From the NCBI GenBank assembly GCA_900660155.1, contig CABFPE010000354.1, positions 94,950 to 158,949 of the forward strand: a stretch of DNA of 64,000 nt, read 5' to 3'. How positions within the stretch are numbered: the first letter of the stretch is position 1; the number at the start of each line of letters is the position of its first letter. The notes beneath the pieces were generated by a model. That model did not search any database. It was not told the origin of the DNA and was given only the letters and a program-made list of their open reading frames with translations. Position numbers and translations under genes: made by a program. Positions 1-12,645 of the stretch are shown one piece after another. The stretch is from Hofstenia miamia. Lineage: Eukaryota > Xenacoelomorpha > Acoela > Hofsteniidae.

Positions 1-974
1 TTTCGGTGATGTGCAAAATGGATTGTTGCCATGCGTTCAGGCATGTCTGCCTGAGTCTCCCAATTTTATGGATGTCAAGGAGTTGTCACAAGCCTGCAAG
101 CTGGCTAATGTTATCTTGGATGAATCGAGTGCTGTCACTTTCAAGAAATTTATTGAAAGGCGATCATCAAGAGAAGATTTACATTTTGGTTGTCTTGCTG
201 ATGTATTTGAATTGATTGGTGAGTAATTTTCCATGTTTACCAGATAAAAATATTTGTCATCACTCTATTAGCCTTGCAGATTCAAAATCATTTTGCCCAC
301 TACAAGACAGTAGGCTAATTTATTTTCTCACTGGTATTTGCAGTTGAAATGGGAAAATAAAAATCTATTATTTACTGCTGTCGCTGAATACTCATGTCGT
401 AATGTGCTAATTTCTTTTTTTTAATTTCTTTTATTTTTAGATGAAGACATATTTCCTGAGATTCACAAATTGTACAAGTTTCTCATGACGCTTCCCAGTA
501 CCAGTTGCACTGTTGAAAGAATGTTTTCTACAATGAACCGAATAAAGACTAAATCACGGAAGTCAATGTTGACAACACGCTTGTCGAATTTGTCCTTGAT
601 TTCATTTGAGAATGAACTTACAAGTGGTCTGGACTATGATAAAATAATTGATATCTTTAAGAAAAATTCACGACGTCTTTTATTTTAGGTTTCCCACAGT
701 GGATATGTACTATTGAACGCTTATCATTTCTATTTGTATTACCTACTATATGAAGTGCATTGTAACAAATTGGAAATAAATAATGTACGAAATTACATAT
801 ATCTTACTACAAATTATATTATTGTATATATAACATACTCCAGTGTGTTTTGCCTCATTGATATAGCTACGGAGATGTATATTATAAATTCTAAGTTGTT
901 ATATAGATATACCGATAGGCCCCCCAAAAAACTGACCGGGCCCCCCTAAAGTAGAGATCTTGGCTACGCCACTG
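1..974 (+). mobile_element. hAT transposon, 3' part
   Basis: This is the 3' end of a hAT-superfamily DNA transposon whose 5' end lies before the window. It holds the last transposase exons (2-688), an AT-rich 3' untranslated stretch with an AATAAA signal near 775, and a right terminus at 959-974 that reads CTTGGCTACGCCACTG. Its reverse complement begins CAGTGGCGTAGCC, the usual hAT terminal inverted repeat type. The following eight bases, ATGTAAAC, would be one copy of the 8-bp target duplication; the other copy cannot be seen. Confidence 0.8.
2..688 (+). CDS. hAT transposase, C-terminal part (two exons)
   Basis: Coding parts are <2-218 and 441-688, separated by a 222-bp intron with a GTGAGT donor at 219 and a TTATTTTTAG acceptor ending at 440. 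The join is in phase and gives ...ELIDEDIFPEIHKLYKF... The second exon carries the hAT C-terminal dimerisation region, with the pattern TVERMFSTMNRIKT, then R-S-M and R-L-S-N-L. It stops with TAG at 688. Hit to the family is by motif only. Related proteins are the ZMYM-type/TTF-type hAT transposases. The N-terminal zinc finger and the start of the catalytic core are outside the window. The visible part is open and may be from a young copy; it cannot be told whether the full gene is intact. Confidence 0.8.
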
Positions 975-3900
975 ATGTAAACATATGCATCATATTCCCG
1001 AAACATATTTCAACTGGAAATTTATCAACTCTATAAAAATTTCAAAATAGCTTCTGACTTGAAACTTTGCAATATTCTTTTTGGCTTAATGTTAAAGAGA
1101 TCCTATCATCTCAGGTGTTTTTGCGATCCTAGAAAGCGTGAATTAAACTGTATTGATTGGCAGAAGCAGAACAAATGAATACCGAAACCTGATTTATCTT
1201 CTAGTTTTTGATGTTAATATTTCTAGAGCTTTAAAGGTTCTGCGGGATCATGAACAGTTCCTGGGACAAAAAAATATCAGTTTGGGGCCGGGTTGCAGGT
1301 ACAAATCCGATTTTGCAAATTTCGACACAGCGTTGAGCATTTTATTTACATGGTATGACCTAATTGCTTCATTTAATAAATTTCGAAGAAATTTAAGCAT
1401 CTTGCAAATCGGATATTACAAATCGAGACCTTAATAAACCGAATCGCTTATTGCCACTCTGTTTGAAAATGATAAGTGTAAAAAAAATGACTTGACTGTT
1501 GGAAAACACAATCGAAGAAATGAGCTGGCTTTACTTCTTCAGATAGACGCTCTTTAATGGATCCTGCTAAATTTAATGCGCTTTTAGATTTGTGAATTTT
1601 AACTTTTGGTTTTTTAGTTTAAACAGATTTGTTGCTGTTTTACATTTTACCGCGACCATATTTTAACCACGACACTAGGACCAAAAATTTTAGGTAAACT
1701 CCTGCCATTCGCCTTGTACTTCCACCTGAACTTCATCTTTTGACCGCTCCTCTCAACCAAATATTTTGTGCAATGTAGAATGTGTGGACCGTGGCCGATG
1801 AATGACTAAAACGCTGTGTTGATAGAGAAATGTAGCATGGTGGAATCTTGTAGAAACATGTTATGAGAGCAAGTTGTCCGCATAAAGTCGAAAAGTCTAA
1901 ATCTGAAGTTAAATATTCTTATCAGAACAAAGTTTCACGCGGTATTCTATAACTGTTATGGTCATGGGTTGGGATCACGGAGTGAGTTTCCATCACGATT
2001 TTACCACTAGCACTGACAATAAATACACTATGGAAAAAAGACTTCTGTCTGCCAATTAAAATATAAGAGCGACATCTTATATACATGTTCTTTTGTAATT
2101 ATATGTATGAATGTTTTCTTGATTGATCATCTTGTTCTAGTTATCTCTACTTGATATGCTTCTCATGCAATATCATGAAATTATACGATTCCTATTATAG
2201 TTTACATCTACATATTCGATTATTTTTCCTAGCCCGAAATCAAATACAAAATACATATTAAGTGTATGCATTAATTATTTAGCCCACAATGATGTCTACA
2301 GTATACTTCAAAACTAACAAATAATACGCTTTAGGCCAGTTACACTGATACAGCTACCAGCTACATATGGGTAAACATTGTTTTGAATGTAATATTTCAG
2401 TAAATACTACATGTAGTTTGCTCACATACCTGCAAAATCAAGCATCCAGGACCCTTACAAACAAGTCTCATTTTACTTCCAAAAATTTATTCTAATCGAA
2501 AAGGGTTGTTTCGTTCATGGTATAATTTTTGAATCAAAATCTCAATTTGGGGACATCGTGAGCAATTTTGAAGAGCACTGAGTTTTTTGAAACAGTTTTC
2601 TACATTTCAGCATTATATATTTGTCGGCATAAATATAACAGATTATAGAACTAAACACACAGAAATGGAAATCCAAGCTAGGTTCAAAATTCTATGGGTT
2701 GAGAGGAAACATTTCTAGATATATTAAAAACATATTTTTACGTGTAAGAACCTCTAATTCTTTTGAATGTTTCAAAGCCAATGGAAAACTGGTAGGTCTT
2801 TAAAACTGAAGGGAGTTGTTGATAGTTTTGTATTGCATACTTGGACAAAATTATACATCTTTATCTGCAAGAGTATTTAGTGATTTTTTTCGTTTTTAGT
2901 GCGTCAAATTCCAAGGCGTGATTAAAGTAACCTTGATTAAACTGTATTATTAAAATTTGATTCTTGAAAATTTATTCAAGGGAGAAACTACATGAATACT
3001 AAGAACTTAGGTAAGCAAATCACAAAATCTAATAGAATAGATTACACTAACAAAACAAGTATGAAATTTGTGAAAAACGAATTCAATTGATTTTTAATTT
3101 CGATAAATTTTTTAATGTGATATTATAAATATTTTACGTAGATATTGTAGTTCATGTAAAGGAATATAAAGGTAAATTCTTCTGTGTAAATTGGATATAT
3201 AAATTTAATTTATTATGGTATGCTAACAAGGTTCATTGATGATTTGAAAAATCAGTAATATGGTGTACGCCTTTGCAAAGCAGTGCTCACGGAAAATATC
3301 TGGACGACGTGTCAGTAGACTTGAATATATACAGAATCCTTGCAAAAAATGAATTAAAAAGTTAAATTAAGCTTATAATTCGCCGATTATTTAATAATTT
3401 TATTTTAATTTGTAATTTTGTGAAAAGACTTTTTATCGTGTTAGGCAAATTGGCTCTTGCTCAACTATCGAAGACTGTAGTAGAACTATTAGATAATCTG
3501 AATGTAAAACACTGAGATCTTACAGCTCTAATCAGTGGGTATATAATAGTGCTGAATCTATTTATTATCTTTAGCAAAAATTGCAATCAATAATTAGTGC
3601 CAATTCATTGTGGAAATGTTATATCTCCACTTTGATGCAGATTCACCAAATCTACTGTCAGAGGCTACATTTTATGGGATGAAATCAGGAACGTGGGTGG
3701 GAAACAAATTGACAGGCTAACTTCATAATTGATGAAATTGCATATTTGCGTTGGAAGACTCTCTGATTGGGGTGGACGTTGCACAGTGGCTCCCTCTAGC
3801 TACGCCTTGATCAAAATCAATAGAAAGCAAAGCGTTTAAGCAACAACTATCTTAATGGTATTTATTATTTTATTTGATGTCAATTTAATGTATATTTTAA

Positions 3901-5860
3901 ATATGTCAACTTGAATGTTTAAATTCTAAGATGAAACAAGTTGCGTAGAAGATTTCAGTTTGATGTTTGCTTATTATTTTACTGCAGTCTATGCTGCCCA
4001 AATCCTGCAAACTTTGAGAAGTTACAAAATAGTTTTCACAAAAAAATAGTGCTGTAGTTGTTTTTTTCACTTACATCATTTGAATAGAATCCCAAGATTT
4101 TTACTGTAATTCTTAGGAAAACTTGCTTAACAGTAATGGAGCATTCATTTTTCATTATTTTTTAAATATTTGGAATTCTATTTTAAGTGGATGGAAACAT
4201 TATCTGCCTGAGTGACATGATGCATTAAATATAAAATTCCTGACATTTCCCTACAAGAGTTATTCAGCAGATCTTACCGTGTGTTGAGCATTCAATCCCC
4301 AATTGAAAATCATTCATTTTAAAAGCTTTTAAGCACTTCAGTCTCTATTTAAAATTGCATCAATTCATCAATGTAAACTACATTTATTAAATGAAAATTT
4401 TATTCCGCATTAAAAGTAATATTGAAAAATTGCACAGTGAAATGTTTTCCAGATTCACGAAAAAAACATGTCCTTCATTTAGCAAATAAGCATAAATTGA
4501 ATCATGTTTTCTAGGAATTAAATATCAATTTCATAATCTAAGCAATACGACTTGAGCAGGAAAGTTGAATATTTGTTTTTAGTAAAGCTTTTATTCTTCA
4601 ACTATAGTAACTTGTTTCAGATAGCATTCTCAATTGAAGTAATTTTCAAATAAGCGTCTAGAAAAACTGCGTTCCGTGTATAAGTCATCTTGCAAACTAC
4701 ATTGCAGGTGGTTTGCTTGAATGTTTTTACTTGTTGTCACAACAATTTTCATGAAAAACTATCATTGTGACGGTCTAAGCCTTAGTGCTTGTGAAAAGCC
4801 TAACAGTGGCTATTTATCAGTATACAATTAATCGTGTTTCTTGTTTGTTCTTGGTCACCTGTATTATAAGACAGGTCTGATTTCGGGAGGTATCAAAAGA
4901 CTGCACGGCACAGGAAACATATCATTTACTATTTAAAACTATTCAATCTATTTCTAGACAAGGAGTGGGTGTCATCTTGATATTTGTAGGCAGACTTGTT
5001 AAGGAGCCGAGCTGAACCGAGCTTGAGCACTGCATTAGATACACAATGAGCCCAAAACAAGCCTTTATTAAGCCAAGCAAATTTATAGTTCTGCTTCTTA
5101 ATTTGTTTATGCAGATTTTTCTAACTCTTTCATTCAATACACCTTTTTTATAATCTTATTTTAAAATGCTTGTTAAATAATAGCAAGAGCGATACAAAAA
5201 ATATTAAAGCAAAATTTATTATGTTAAAGACAAACTCATGTATACTATTGCGACCAGTGCAATAAAGACTTATCGTTTGTTCATTTTCCCTTTTCTTCTA
5301 TGAAGTTTGTTGTAAATTGTACTCATTGAGATACATTAAAGATAACAAGAATAGAGAACATTTACAGTTGATCAAATATGGCCAAAGTGAATTTTAGTGA
5401 GATATAATGTTAACTGATGAATTTTGCAAGTTCTCTAATTTTGAAACCAAAAAAATTTGAACATTGAGTTAAGTGATTCGTGGTGATTAGTATTGTGACA
5501 TAATTGGCGTTAAACAAGATGAAAAAGGCAAAAGACAATATTAAAAAAATTTTATTAATTTTTGATTAACTTGTTTTAATTAGAACATTTTTGTAAACTA
5601 AGTTATAAATACGTTTGGCAAAAGATTTGGCAAAAAGTTTCAATGAAATAGCTACTGGATAGCTAAATTTAACATGTTGCATAAGATCAGCAGAAGAAAT
5701 TTAACTATGGAAATAATAGAAAATGAAAAACAGGTACATGTTAGCATTGTACACCTTTACTAGAAAGAGTGTGTGAAATTTATAGTTAGTTGATGAAATA
5801 AATTGTTTGGATTTAACTTTGCTTTGTATCAGGTTTTATTATTATTAGAATGGCAAGCTA
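975..5860. other. AT-rich stretch, no gene recognised
   Basis: No reading frame here has coding character. The open frame at 1153-1434 (93 codons) has no recognisable motif. A short hAT-terminus-like string (CTAGCTACGCC) lies near 3797-3807, and a short run of GC-richer words (GCCGAGCTGAACCGAGC) near 5002-5020. I cannot assign either. Confidence 0.5.
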
Positions 5861-8510
5861 AACGTTCAGGCACATGACTAGCTATTCAGGGACTCTCACC
5901 ATTGTATTTACCAGCTGGCTGAGAGGCATTCTCCAAATCTACACTCGACATCAGCCTTAACATCAGCTTTACTGCCCTGCCCTGTCTAGTGAAAGCATGT
6001 CTTTAGGTTAATGTTAAGCATAGGAATTTTTCTTCATTTAGATAACCTATGAATCAATTCCCTTTATAATAAACCTCCACATTCTAAATAGCTGGATAGC
6101 TAGTCATATGCTAACTCCTTTTATTTTAGATCCAAATTCATTGTTGGTATTAAACAAAACAAATTTATTAAATGTAAGAAATGCCTATGAGCATATTATT
6201 ATTATATTTGTTGGTAATTATTATAGCTTCTGAAATGTACTCAAGTAACAGTTGATTTACCACAGCAATAATTGCTCACATGTACTGAGGGCCATGTATC
6301 TATTTATATTTAGGGTTATCTACATGTAGGATCTATAAGAGGCAAAAGTGACATGGTTGCAAACTTCCATTTATTACTCACAATAACAAGAGCAATTATT
6401 GTACAAATTCACGTTGGGCAAGCACCACTAGGAGCAATTTCACCATTAACGCATTCACTGAGCTAGTTTCTTCCTGAGTCACAAACCATGGCATAGCATT
6501 GGAGATGGCTGCTGGTAACCACTTCTTTCTTGATTGCATGGCACCACTTTGGGTTACAACCTTGATGATATCTTCTTCTCCTAAAGAGAACTGGATTACT
6601 ACTGTCTAGTATCATAATAAAGTTATTACACAATGCATAGTTCAATTAATTGAGCAGTAAGAGATAGTTGGAATGGACTACTCAGTAGGGAATCCCAGTT
6701 GTGCTCTACAAAGAGTGATAGTAAAAGCTATTATGGCCAGTCCTAGGCAGTGTGTTGATTCTACATGTTGCTTGTGACAGGCACCCAAGGTGTGCAAGCA
6801 AGAATTAAAGAATCTTTGTCCTGAGTTAAGATAGATTTTTTCTAAGGTAAAATATATTATATATATTTTTGAACTACTGATTTGTTCTATTCTTTTAAAC
6901 AAAAACTAGCATTAATGCAGTCTAATTTGTTTTTGAAGGAAGTCTCTAGTTATGCCTAAAACATTATATATTGCTATATTCTAAGCCTTTTTCAATTCAG
7001 AATGTCTATATTAAACTATTTATTTCTTGTTGTCCTACATGTATATGTCTAATTCTGCCCTTGAGAATAGCATTAATACTTGATAAATTATTGTTATCAA
7101 ATACCATAGAAAAATTATCAAGGTGCAATAAAATCCAGGTGCAAAATCCCAATTCATTCCTAGGCATCAGCATGGAAATCAGCAACAGTCCTAATTCCCT
7201 ATTGAATGAAGGAATTGCATTGGTCATGGATTTTTTAGGGCTACAGTAAATAATTAACTCCTCTTATCATATTACCTATTCCTAGTAAAAGTAAAGAGTA
7301 ACAGGAGATTGAGAGAGGAAATAGTGGCCACACTCATCTGACCTAAAACAGAGAACCTGGTGAAAGATTAATAAAAAAGTAATATAATACTAGAGCTCTA
7401 ATTTAAAAAAAGAAAAGGAGAAACAATGCATACTGTTGACAATATGAGTAAATGTAAAACAAGTTCTGATTGATAGTCTGCAATGGTCAGAATAATTTCA
7501 TAATTTAACACAAATATTGAAAACTAAAAAATCACCATTGATAAAAACTAGAATCATCAAATTGCAAATTGAGAATTGTAATTAATATGTTCATATTACT
7601 ATTGTTGAAATTGAATTAGGTGATTAATTTCAATTATGCTACATTATCATCCAATAATTAAGGTGTCTATACAGGATATTCTGACAGTGGTGGATCTCTG
7701 CTTTGACCAAGTGAGTGACCTTAATCTCACTTTTGTTAAGTTTTCACTACAAACTAAAAGTTTGTAGAAAATGGGTCAAAGTTATTTTAAAATATATTAA
7801 CTATTTGATTTTGTATAGATATGTACACAACAATAGCAAAGGTTTTATCTTAGATTCAATATATTCTTAGGAAGTACACAGGATGCTTTGTAATGTTCAG
7901 AATAATATGACTTGTGAAGAAGTCATATGCTATTTTTAAACTAAGATGCATTAGGTAGAGAATGTGTATTAAATCAATTAAATCAGACCTTGTATGTTCT
8001 CATTAACCTATCTATTCCTCTTTCTACAATAAATATTCTGTATTGTGTGACTGTAAGGGAATCTGTTTTGTAAAGTTGGTTCTAAGTTCATAGCAAAAAT
8101 ATTTTATGGGAAGCTATAGTTGAATTTGTAAATTTCATAAAATAACAATAATATTTTCCATAATATAGGGAAGTTCTTCATTATGAACATACTTTTTACA
8201 ATATTTTCATTTTTCCAGAAAACTTTGATTTAACCAATCAAAATGAATTTTAAGAACATGTTGGGACACTCTACCAATCCCTACATTGCTTATGGCATTG
8301 CTATGTTTTAATAAGTGTCAATCTCATTGTTGTACTCTTTTGTTTTTTTATAGTTATTGTTTTTGTACACTCTTAGGTGAACAATCATCAATTTGATATG
8401 CCACAAAAAACTGATCAGAATGAATTCAGCTTAGTGGTAGCAGAGTAGAAAACAACACATTACAAATTTTCTTCTTATTGAAGCATATGAGTTTATGTTA
8501 TTCATACTAA
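5861..8510. other. Repeat-derived stretch without a gene
   Basis: No coding region could be supported. Short minus-strand frames at 6463-6645 and 6678-6902 have no convincing domain. The part at 7150-7420 is a diverged copy of the repeat found at 12345-12645 and is listed separately, so the stretch is probably old retroelement debris. Confidence 0.45.
7150..7420 (+). repeat. Diverged third copy of the A+B repeat
   Basis: Order and orientation match 12345-12645. Shared landmarks are AATAATTAACT (about 7246-7260), GTGGCCACACTC with a following ACCT..CAGA.AACC (about 7326-7360), and ACTAGAGC.CTAAT (about 7389-7402). It is clearly more diverged than the other two copies, so it is an older insertion of the same family. 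Confidence 0.5.
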
Positions 8511-8699
8511 TGTAGCATTGGCCAGTAGTTGTTATTATTTATTGGCCAGACCTCGTGCTTTTCTTGTTAGTGACTGGTTGTTGTCATATTTGTAATTATT
8601 GTAAATAGCAGTGTATATAAAGAATGAAGCATTTGTAAATAGGAGATAGTTTGAACTGTATTCAATTTTTTCACTAGAATCACCCCCTGTGATTCTACA
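8511..8699 (+). repeat. 5' LTR of the TRIM-like element
   Basis: 189-bp repeat with TGTAGCA / TTCTACA ends and a TATAAA-like string (GTATATAAAG near 8611-8620) that could be its core promoter. It pairs with 9063-9239. Confidence 0.75.
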
Positions 8700-9062
8700 T
8701 GGTGACCATGACAGGACCCTGATTTGATGCAGAACATTCCAATGCCTCTCTGCAAGATGAACCCAATTGATAGAAGTCAGCTGAGTCTACACCTTAGTTT
8801 TTGCATGTTTGAGTGAGGAGCTGTTGAAGACAGTTTTTATTGGTTGTTCTCAGTCATCACTGGCCACAATTGGTGATGGACATGGTTTCAAAGGTTACAT
8901 CCTATGCCTCTCCACAAGATTAACCCAATCAATAGGAGTCAGCCAAGCCTATGCCTTGGTTTTTGCATGTTTGAGTGAAGAGCTGTCAATGGATTCTTTT
9001 GGGCCAGATCCTTGTCCATTGGGCACACAATAAAAAGTCACGGAGTCTGGTCTGGGGCAGTG

Positions 9063-9239
9063 TGTAGCATCAGCCAGTAGTTGTTATTATTTATAAGCCA
9101 GACCTTGTGCTTTTCTTGTTAGTGACTGGTTATTGTCATATTTGTACATATTGTAAATAGCAGTGTATATAAAGAATGAAGCATTTGTAAAATGGAGATA
9201 GTTTTAACTGTATTCTCTTTTGTTCCCCATGATTCTACA
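9063..9239 (+). repeat. 3' LTR of the TRIM-like element
   Basis: 177-bp direct copy of 8511-8699 with the same ends and the same GTATATAAAG string (near 9163-9172). It lies directly after a purine-rich tract. Confidence 0.75.
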
Positions 9240-10020
9240 CTAATGTCTGTTGCTTCCAAACAATAATTTCTAAGTATAAGATCAAAATTATCAAATTCAC
9301 CTAATAACAAAAATGAACTGCAAGAATTTATGTTCTTTTGTTGTGAAAATATTTGAGAGAAAAGCTTCAAATTGATATAGCAACAATGTGATTCATGCAA
9401 TTGAAGAAGGTTTTTGTATTCATGCATTTGTAATATAGTTTTCACTTCATTTTAATATATTTTAATTTGCAAGTCAAAGGCAATAAAAAATATTCTAAAT
9501 CTGTGCAAGTTTATTGACTTTTAGATGAAACATCTTTACTAATGTAGTATAATCACATTCCTGGAACTTTCATTATTTCAGTTATTGCAATTTCAATATA
9601 AATCTAACAAATTTATTTCAATGGTAATTTGATGAAATGAAATGGTGCTATTAATATTCTAATTTAAATTTCTGCTAATTTTGAATCACAGTAAAATTGT
9701 AGCAGAAATGGATTTTGTTCCTGCCAGCTATTTGCCCATATTTTCTGTGGTATGATGTGTTTACTAATACTGGTTAACTTTTGTGTATATATCTGAGTAT
9801 TGTTCATTTATTTCTCTACAATTTATTCTCAGAAAATTCATTTTACTTTTATTTTTTTTGACTTATTCTTTTATTAAAATATATGTTTCTAATTCTGCAA
9901 CTGCATTGTTAAAGCACACCCAGATGGAGGATGAATTGACTGACATGTCCTCTTAGCTAGGTTAATTGTATGGCTAGGGCTTTTGTACTGCTTGTCATTC
10001 ATAATGAAAATCATTATTAT
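9240..10020. other. AT-rich stretch, no gene recognised
   Basis: No frame with coding character and no terminal repeats found. It lies between two retroelement fossils and may itself be degraded retroelement sequence. Confidence 0.4.
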
Positions 10021-10275
10021 TGCTTTCACCTAAATTGCACAAGATGAGAAACACACTGAGCTTATGGTATTTACTTAGCACTTAGGTTCACCACTTGCAC
10101 CAAAGAGTTAGGGCTCCTTTGCTCTTAATCTAATTAAGGCTCTCATCTTATACAACTCTTCTAAAAGGATAACTGTATCAGGTCAGCCAAGTGTGGCCAC
10201 TCTTCTCTAACATGATTTCCTGTTTACTGTTAACTTTTATTTGGATAGGATATAATAGCATGAGGAGTTATTGTG
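10021..10275 (-). repeat. Repeat arm B, left copy (inverted)
   Basis: The reverse complement matches 12450-12645 at roughly 80-85% by eye. Shared words include CTTAGCACTTAGGTT, AGAGTTAGGGCT and GTATCAGGT. It faces the right arm, giving the fossil long inverted outer ends. Confidence 0.7.
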
Positions 10276-10372
10276 GCATTGGTGAGAAATCAGCATCCAT
10301 TCCTACTATTCTAACTTATTGAGAGTTTTGAGCTGATATGTGGATTGACTGATGCTACAAATAATTAACTCA
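10270..10372 (+). repeat. Repeat A, left copy (direct)
   Basis: Direct copy of 12343-12445: GTGGCATTGGTG, then CATTCCTACTATTCTA, TTGAGAGTTT and GATGCTACAAATAATTAACT. It is in the same orientation as the right copy although the neighbouring B arm is inverted. Confidence 0.7.
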
Positions 10373-12342
10373 AAATTATTTGTGTTTATAGCTCTCACAC
10401 TGTGGGGAGGCACTGTAGATAGTGGTTTTAAAACAACTTTTGGATATGTTGCAGAAATATCAAACTGAGAATCAGGAATATTATCTAGCTCAGACATATC
10501 AAGGTACATGTCATTATTGTTGGTAATGATTTTGAATTGTTTGTTTTTATCAATTATTGTATTTACAATATCCTTTATTGTTCACTTTAATGGTTGGAAA
10601 TTGTTTGTTTTCTGATATCTAGGATGTAATTATTTTTTCTGGACTTTGGAAATTGTGTGAGGACCAGTCCAATGATTAGCAAGTTTACATGTTTGTTTAT
10701 CATCTGCAGTTTGGATAGGTGAAAAAGCAAAAACTTTTTCTTCCACTCTGTGAGGTGTGCCATAAAGACTTTTGTTGGAATTACATGTTTGATGAACAGC
10801 ACTCTTTTTGTTAAACAAGCATATTGTTTCATGTACATTTTGTAATTTTGTAGTAAATTTTTATGTAGTTGTTGGTAGCTATTGAATTATATTTGTTATA
10901 TAACATTGTTAATGGCATTGCTGCCTCATGACTGAAGGAAGCTTTCAAAGGCGTTATACCTGTTGTTGTATGAACAGAATTGTTATAAAAGTATTAAATA
11001 TAAGGAAGGATGGATCAACATTTTTTACCTCCTATATGTGTAGTTGCAGTGCAAATGAGTATAAGCAATATATTATTTAAATGTTCTACAGCATCTTTGC
11101 TTTGTTGATGATAAAGAGCAGAATGCTATTGAAGAATTTTAAGTTGATGTAATAGTTCTTGTGTCAATAAACTTTTGAATTGTGTGCCACAATCAGTAAC
11201 AATTGTGGTCATGGGACCTAGGTGCAGTATCAAATTATGCAAAATAGATATATTCTTCTACATCATCATCATTCTTGTATATAGTGTTGTTCAAAAGAAT
11301 CTTATATTGATTACATGCAGTGGGTTCATGGAAATGATTGTAAAAGTTTTAGATAAGTATACTGTAGTTTGACTTAATTGAGGTATCTAGTATTAGATAG
11401 TAGTTGTAAGCTTTCCTGGTGAGAAAGCTGAGAAATTGAGCAATTGCATTGTACTATTAAATTTTGTTTGTACTAAAAGAAACCTTCTTCAAAAGTTGGA
11501 GAGGTTCCATCAGCTTTTCCAGAGAATTTTCACAGTGGCATTCTAATTTTAAGATTGTCATCAATAGCTGATACCAGTAGTTTAGATTTTCTAAATTCTG
11601 TAATTTATAATTAATTGAATCATGTTTGTTATTTAACTTTCAAATTATAGGATTATCAAAATTTGGATTCAGGCACTGATCCTGTTTTGGTAAAGTGTTG
11701 TCAATTGTAGTAGGTGGTGAGTGTGAAAAATTATTTTTACAAGTGGTAGGGGATTGATTTACATGATGTCCTCAATTTTTTACAATTGGATTCTGTATTT
11801 TAGCAATCTTAGGAGTTGCTATGTTCTGACATAATTGCAAATGAGTTAACTTTTTTCTAGTTTCTTCTGTTTTTGTTTTTGTAATGCTGCATTTTCTGCT
11901 TCCTGAGAGATTAGTTGTCCTGTGATTTGTATATTTTGAAATTTACACTGATCAACTTGTTTCAATAAATTTTTGTTTATCTTTAATAATTAGAATTTAG
12001 CTGATTTGCCACTTCAATTTCTTTTTGGAGATTACTGTTCTTATCATCTAATTTGTGAAACTTAAGAAGGACTGCATGGTTGTCCTTCTTTAATTGGTTG
12101 CAATTGGCTTCCAGGTCAATTTTTTCTGGTTAAGTAAATTAATTTCATCACAAAAGGATCGGTTTACTTTGTGGATTTGGTTGAATCACCTGGCACTTTC
12201 AATCTATATGAGGTCAAATTTTTCACTAAGTTCAGTAAATTTATTTTCTCAATAAGGTTAAACATCTTTTTGTCAGTTAATTCAGGGCTTCCACTTACAG
12301 CAGTATAGTTAATTTTAAAACAGAGGCATGTGGTGTTCAACA

Positions 12343-12445
12343 TGTGGCATTGGTGTGAAATTAGGATGCATTCCTACTATTCTATCCTATTGAGAGTTTC
12401 AAGCTGATGCATGGATTGACAGATGCTACAAATAATTAACTTACT
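12343..12445 (+). repeat. Repeat A, right copy (direct)
   Basis: Direct copy of 10270-10372. Together with the adjoining B arm it probably represents an LTR of the gypsy-like fossil. Confidence 0.7.
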
Positions 12446-12449
12446 CCTC

Positions 12450-12645
12450 CTGCTGTTATACCCTGTGTGGCCACACTCAGCCAACCTGATACAGATAACC
12501 TTTTAGAGTTGCATAGGACTAGAGCCCTAATGAAATTAAGAATAAAGAAGCCCTAACTCTTGGTTGCAAGTGGTAAACCTAAGTGCTAAGTAAAATAACC
12601 TATGCTCCTTGTGTTCCTCATCTCATGCAGTTTAGGTGAAAGCAT
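12450..12645 (+). repeat. Repeat arm B, right copy
   Basis: Partner of 10021-10275 in inverted orientation and of 7320-7420 in direct orientation. Contains GTGTGGCCACACTCAGCC, itself with a short palindrome (GTGGCCAC). Confidence 0.7.

Larger units (their letters stand above)
8511..9239 (+). mobile_element. Compact LTR retroelement (TRIM-like) fossil
   Basis: Two direct repeats of 189 and 177 bp bound an interior of about 360 bp. Each repeat begins TGTAGCA and ends TTCTACA, so it has the TG...CA ends of an LTR. The 5' LTR is followed directly by TGGTGACC..., a primer-binding-site-like sequence, and the 3' LTR is preceded by a purine-rich run (GGTCTGGGGCAG). CTAA flanks both sides (8507-8510 and 9240-9243), a 4-bp target duplication. 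The interior has no protein-coding capacity and contains a tandem duplication of about 85-90 bp (near 8740-8828 and 8905-8992). The element is structurally whole as a non-autonomous terminal-repeat retrotransposon in miniature. The LTRs differ at roughly 10-15% of positions, so the insertion is old. Confidence 0.75.
10021..12645 (-). mobile_element. Ty3/gypsy-like LTR retroelement fossil
   Basis: Minus-strand remains of a pol integrase lie at about 10580-11230. They show the D-x-G-T-x-F core region, the HxxSxxxxN-type region and the C-terminal GPY-like module (HWTGP). Further on, about 11400-12300, lies a charged, coiled-coil-rich stretch resembling gag. The expected protease and reverse transcriptase regions are not recognisable between them, so the copy is internally deleted as well as heavily decayed (many breaks). 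It is bounded by a repeat mosaic (see repeats). Family assignment rests on the integrase pattern only; a BEL-like origin is less likely but possible. It is an ancient fossil. Confidence 0.6.

Noticed and set aside
1153-1434. 93-codon open frame
   Set aside because: No motif, no splice context and AT-rich composition; open by chance.
3773-3815. CAGTGGCTCCCTC and CTAGCTACGCC words like hAT ends
   Set aside because: Too short, the two words lie next to each other, and there is no element between or around them.
6463-6645. Minus-strand frame with a faint resemblance to a copia-type polymerase region
   Set aside because: Similarity limited to a few residues around a Trp; no neighbouring domain supports it.
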